From: Candidatus Neoanaerotignum tabaqchaliae
GTDB taxonomy: Bacteria > Bacillota > Clostridia > Lachnospirales > Anaerotignaceae
Direction: 5' to 3'
NCBI GenBank assembly: GCA_904420235.1
Contig: CAJFUS010000202.1
Coordinates: 1 to 6,634 of the forward strand
Length of the DNA stretch: 6,634 nucleotides
The notes under the pieces are model-generated. The model was not told the origin of the DNA and did no database searches. It saw only the letters and a list, made by a program, of their open reading frames with translations. A program made the position numbers and the translations under genes. Below are positions 5,760 through 6,634 of the stretch, piece by piece; within the stretch, counting starts at the first letter, position 1; the number at the start of each line of letters is the position of its first letter.

Positions 5760-6452
5760 ATGAGTGAGGACGTTAGTTTTAAGGATATACTTATGTCGGA
5801 CCATCCTGATGAGCTTATGCGCAAAGCTGCTCCGTTTTTAAATCTTATGATGAAATATGAGTGCGCTATAATGGAGGTTGAGACAAAATTTAATGTAATA
5901 AACAACGAATTTTCAACAAACCATAACCGAAACCCAATAGAGTCTATTAAAACAAGGCTTAAAGAGCCTTTAAGCATTATAGAAAAAATGAAACGAAAAG
6001 GGTTTCCTATTACTATGGAGAGCATGGAGGAGAATCTTTTTGACATAGCTGGAATAAGGGTTATATGTCCCTTTATAGACGATATTTACATACTAAAAAA
6101 AATGCTCCTCTCACAAGATGACATAAAACTTATACAAGAGAAGGACTATATAAAAAATCCAAAGGAGAACGGGTATAGGAGCCTGCATATAATAATTGAG
6201 GTTCCGGTGTTTTTATCCAGTGGCAAAAGCAATATGAAAGCAGAAGTTCAGCTTAGAACAATGGCTATGGATTTTTGGGCAAGTCTTGAGCATAAACTTA
6301 AATATAAAAAGAATATAGACAGCGCCAATGCCGAGTCTATAGCTCAAAGGCTTAAGGCCTGTGCAGTTTTAAGCAGTGACCTTGACATAAGAATGCAGGA
6401 AATAAGAAATGACATAGATTCTAAAGGCAGTGGAAATGACGAGGACGAATAA
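5760..6452 (+). CDS. Small alarmone synthetase, (p)ppGpp synthetase (YjbM/YwaC-like GTP pyrophosphokinase)
   Basis: The enzyme transfers pyrophosphate from ATP to the 3' position of GDP or GTP, making ppGpp or pppGpp, the stringent-response signals. At 230 aa it contains only the synthetase domain. There is no HD hydrolase, TGS or ACT region, which marks it as a small alarmone synthetase rather than a long RelA/SpoT protein. Visible motifs are NPIESIKTRLKEPLSIIEKM (58-77, basic ATP-binding helix), DIAGIRV (95-101, metal-binding Asp95), KDYIKNPKENGYRSLH (128-143, with the GTP-stacking Tyr139) and EVQLRTMAMDFWASLEHKLK (162-181, catalytic Glu162). All key residues are present, so it should be active. 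Residues 1-55 are a helical N-terminal extension, and the C-terminus is acidic (GNDEDE). The RelQ and RelP branches cannot be separated safely by eye. It lies alone between two terminators, so it probably has its own control, as small synthetases usually respond to transcription rather than ribosomes. Confidence 0.93.
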   Translation: MSEDVSFKDILMSDHPDELMRKAAPFLNLMMKYECAIMEVETKFNVINNEFSTNHNRNPIESIKTRLKEPLSIIEKMKRKGFPITMESMEENLFDIAGIRVICPFIDDIYILKKMLLSQDDIKLIQEKDYIKNPKENGYRSLHIIIEVPVFLSSGKSNMKAEVQLRTMAMDFWASLEHKLKYKKNIDSANAESIAQRLKACAVLSSDLDIRMQEIRNDIDSKGSGNDEDE

Positions 6453-6470
6453 AGCGTAACTAATTAAATT

Positions 6471-6537
6471 AAAACCACTTCTTAAATAAGAATACAAACC
6501 GGTATTTTTTATAAAATATTTAAGAGGTGGTTTTTTT
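6471..6537 (+). terminator. Rho-independent terminator after the alarmone synthetase, overlapping the next gene's translation start
   Basis: An 18-base-pair stem joins 6471-6488 (AAAACCACTTCTTAAATA) and 6517-6534 with one G-U pair. Seven Ts (6531-6537) follow the GC-containing base of the stem. A small inner hairpin (AATAC 6490-6494 with GTATT 6502-6506) lies in the loop. The 3' arm contains GAGGTG (6524-6529), the ribosome binding site of the next gene, and the U-tract contains its TTG start. Confidence 0.88.
6524..6529 (+). promoter_or_regulatory. Ribosome binding site of the carboxypeptidase gene, inside the terminator stem
   Basis: GAGGTG lies 6 bases before the TTG at 6536. It is entirely within the 3' arm of the 6471-6534 stem, so a transcript reading through from upstream would hide it by base pairing. 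Confidence 0.7.
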
Positions 6538-6634
6538 GAGGAAAATATTTATATTTATTTTGATTTTAACGGTTTTTTTGACACCAAATTATGTGTTTGG
6601 CCAAACAGCTGAGGCTCCAGAGGTTTATGCCCAA
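6536..6634 (+). CDS. N-terminus of a probable D-alanyl-D-alanine carboxypeptidase (DacF/PBP5-like), cut by the window end
   Basis: Thirty-three codons are visible, starting at TTG, with no ATG in the frame. The peptide begins MRKIFIFILILTVFLTPNYV, a classic signal peptide: short basic start, hydrophobic core, and a possible cleavage region around VFGQTAEA. It then reads APEVYAQ. In S11-type carboxypeptidases of Firmicutes, 'AP.V.A' just after the signal peptide leads into the AILMD..TG..LY strand, so this fits the family well, but the catalytic SxxK, SxN and KTG motifs lie outside the window. Such enzymes trim the terminal D-Ala from peptidoglycan stem peptides at the outer face of the membrane. 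Start choice: GAGGTG at 6524-6529 with 6-base spacing points to TTG 6536. The only alternative in-frame starts are TTGs inside the hydrophobic core, without ribosome binding sites. The exported-protein call is firm; the family call is moderate. Confidence 0.7.
   Translation, partial: MRKIFIFILILTVFLTPNYVFGQTAEAPEVYAQ

Noticed and set aside
1..6634. CRISPR arrays, tRNA or rRNA genes, insertion sequences, riboswitches, phage genes
   Set aside because: No repeated spaced units, tRNA-like folds, transposase motifs or long structured leaders were seen. All gaps between genes are about 120 bases or less.

Overview
The window looks like ordinary chromosome from an anaerobic low-GC Firmicute, most likely class Clostridia. 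This is judged from the AT-rich composition, heavy use of ATA and AGA/AGG codons, strong GGAGG-type ribosome binding sites, and the gene set. All genes are on the + strand and tightly packed. No gene-free stretch exceeds 300 bases. I see no mobile element, CRISPR array, tRNA or rRNA.

Layout. At 1-138 is the last 45 codons of a membrane protein that looks like the cell-division protein FtsX. At 221-1387 is an S41 (CtpA/CtpB-type) processing protease with an N-terminal membrane anchor and a PDZ domain, closed by a strong terminator (1412-1468). At 1506-2198 is a membrane-anchored YdcF/SanA (DUF218) protein. From 2284 to 5670 five genes run with gaps of 34 bases or less, ending at a terminator (5694-5726). 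They are an M50 site-2-protease homologue with a broken zinc motif, scpA, scpB (overlapping scpA by 4 bases), and the small and large subunits of a UxaA-type sugar-acid dehydratase. At 5760-6452 a small alarmone (ppGpp) synthetase stands alone between two terminators. From 6536 to the window end is the signal peptide of a probable D-alanyl-D-alanine carboxypeptidase (penicillin-binding protein).

How the genes fit together. The theme is envelope and division housekeeping (FtsX, S41 protease, YdcF, DD-carboxypeptidase) plus chromosome segregation (ScpAB with Smc). A catabolic enzyme pair sits at the end of the scp transcription unit, and a stress-nucleotide synthetase lies beside it.

I do not see a wholly new system. 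The points most worth a second look are: the M50 protein whose HExxH motif reads HEFSR; the terminator at 6471-6537, whose 3' arm is also the ribosome binding site of the carboxypeptidase and whose U-tract holds its TTG start; and the cysteine-rich, divergent UxaA-type pair co-oriented with scpAB.
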